From positions 558,001 through 622,000 of the forward strand of contig NZ_CP019445.1 in assembly GCF_001975225.1 (NCBI RefSeq): 64,000 nucleotides of DNA. The letters run 5' to 3'. The notes under the pieces are model-generated. The model saw only the letters and a program-made list of their open reading frames with translations. It had not been told where the DNA came from and searched no databases. Source of the stretch: Kosakonia cowanii JCM 10956 = DSM 18146. Its GTDB lineage: Bacteria; Pseudomonadota; Gammaproteobacteria; Enterobacterales; Enterobacteriaceae. Each line of letters begins with the position of its first letter. Positions within the stretch are counted from its first letter, which is position 1. Below are positions 63,224 to 64,000 of the stretch, piece after piece. Position numbers and translations under genes: made by a program.

Positions 63224-64000
63224 TTATGGATATGATAAAGGCCATATACTTGGCGCTTTATTAGCTAGCCGCGTTCCTCTTTCCTCAATAATATCCACTC
63301 CCCAATAACCACCAACTTCAGATAGCTTATATATTTCCTTGGTCTCAGGAAATATAGAATCTGAATAGTGATTTATTTTTTCAGAAAATATTTTGTTTTT
63401 AATACTCTGATTAATTTGTTTATGTAGTAATGTTAAATTGCCTAGACTATATATATAATCTTTTGCAAAAGTACCATACGGCAAGATGAATTTCGAATCT
63501 TTCTCCCAATGAGTACTGTTTTGGGGGAGTACGTGTTCTAAATGAACCTCGTTGTAATTAGGTATACTTTGATTTTTATTATCATAAAGATAACACTTTG
63601 AAAGAATATATTTAGCTATTTGATTATCTTGCGCCTTATATTGACGCATTGCCATAATAAAAGCATCATCTCCGACCTTATCATCGTGACTAAAGAAAGG
63701 TTCGATCGCATTTGCCACATCAGCTTTCGTTGATAAGCGTTTAATCACCTCGTCAAAAACTTTTTTAGCTCCACCAACTGAATAATCGCAGATTGTAATC
63801 CATCTAAAGAGGAACGATAGACTCAGCTTCGCTAACAACGTTACTAAGTCCCTCCTGGAATTATATGAATACATTAGCAACGGTAAACATGTGGTGTATT
63901 TCAATGTGTTAATCTCACCACAATATTTCAAAAAATCATCTTTACTAGATAGGTTAATACAAGAAGGAAAGCAAAGATCACTTGAGGCATAATTGGAGAA
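63224..64000 (-). CDS. DUF1524 (HNH-type) nuclease domain protein, C-terminal part (partial at right edge)
   Basis: The frame is open from the stop at 63224 to the window edge (259 codons), so the N-terminus lies outside. Seen: a helical middle (FDEVIKRLSTKADVANAIEP), then the DUF1524 nuclease core NEVHLEHVLPQNSTHW with the H-x-x-x-P motif, and YSLGNLTLLHKQINQSIKNK containing the N and LTLL of the HNH site. Such domains form the C-terminal half of DUF262-DUF1524 proteins, including GmrSD-type enzymes and the phosphorothioate-sensing SspE. A start at TTG 63931 is possible but unlikely given the continuing frame. Very AT-rich. Its position beside dndBCDE suggests a linked restriction function. 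Confidence 0.8.
   Translation of the reverse strand, partial: FSNYASSDLCFPSCINLSSKDDFLKYCGEINTLKYTTCLPLLMYSYNSRRDLVTLLAKLSLSFLFRWITICDYSVGGAKKVFDEVIKRLSTKADVANAIEPFFSHDDKVGDDAFIMAMRQYKAQDNQIAKYILSKCYLYDNKNQSIPNYNEVHLEHVLPQNSTHWEKDSKFILPYGTFAKDYIYSLGNLTLLHKQINQSIKNKIFSEKINHYSDSIFPETKEIYKLSEVGGYWGVDIIEERGTRLANKAPSIWPLSYP

Noticed and set aside
1..64000. tRNA genes, rRNA genes, CRISPR arrays and complete insertion sequences
   Set aside because: I looked for cloverleaf ends, regular spacer-repeat patterns and transposase motifs and found none I could support. The only clear recombinase is the FimB/FimE type.

Overview
The window looks like chromosomal DNA from an enteric gamma-proteobacterium of the Enterobacter / Kosakonia / Klebsiella group. 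The signs are a GC-rich coding style with tight ATGA-type gene overlaps, enterobacterial REP (BIME) repeats, a betT-betIBA locus, a glycerophosphodiesterase matching the GpdQ type residue for residue at its metal ligands, and a fim-type chaperone-usher operon. Species cannot be settled by eye.

Layout. 1-6309: siderophore uptake ABC operon (leftward, last gene cut by the window edge) divergent from a TonB-dependent receptor, with Fur-like boxes between. 6332-6907: six-unit REP/BIME array. 7012-11978: Ugp-like ABC importer with an embedded gpdQ. 12070-15417: accessory genes, including a ParB-like DGHDR protein divergent from a PD-(D/E)XK nuclease-like gene and its partner. 15646-24966: one 3106-residue toxin-like protein. 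24967-26493: HExxH metallopeptidase plus lipoprotein pair and an orphan Tai4-type immunity gene. 26601-28139: chemoreceptor. 28409-32450: second Fur-linked iron ABC operon with an MFS transporter. 32415-38570: RND efflux permease (frameshifted), adaptor, and a two-component system. 38681-40618: MipA-like protein, a 31-residue membrane peptide and two GNAT acetyltransferases. 40649-46707: choline to glycine-betaine genes. 46748-51343: small accessory genes and remnants. 51382-57062: chaperone-usher fimbrial operon and a FimB/FimE-type recombinase. 57190-57983: divergent XRE and Ner-like regulators. 58116-63184: dndBCDE DNA phosphorothioation operon. 63224-64000: C-terminal part of a DUF1524 (HNH) protein running off the right edge.

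Two regulatory structures stand out. First, 9-bp inverted repeats at 56188-56196 and 56480-56488 bound a 301-bp segment between the recombinase and the major fimbrial subunit, closely resembling the E. coli fim switch. Its best promoter points away from the fimbrial genes, so the sequenced orientation is predicted OFF. The right repeat lies inside the recombinase reading frame, so inversion should exchange the enzyme's last nine residues for nine others. Second, the dnd promoter carries two perfect TACG-N10-CGTA palindromes, the form reported for DndB, and the neighbouring regulator pair has four copies of a different palindrome, CTACG-N5-CGTAG.

Functionally, the window mixes core metabolism (iron, glycerophosphodiesters, betaine, efflux) with a defence and competition layer (Dnd modification with a DUF1524 neighbour, a nuclease-like pair, a giant multidomain toxin, orphan effector/immunity genes). 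The accessory genes are visibly more AT-rich than the core ones, which suggests acquisition.
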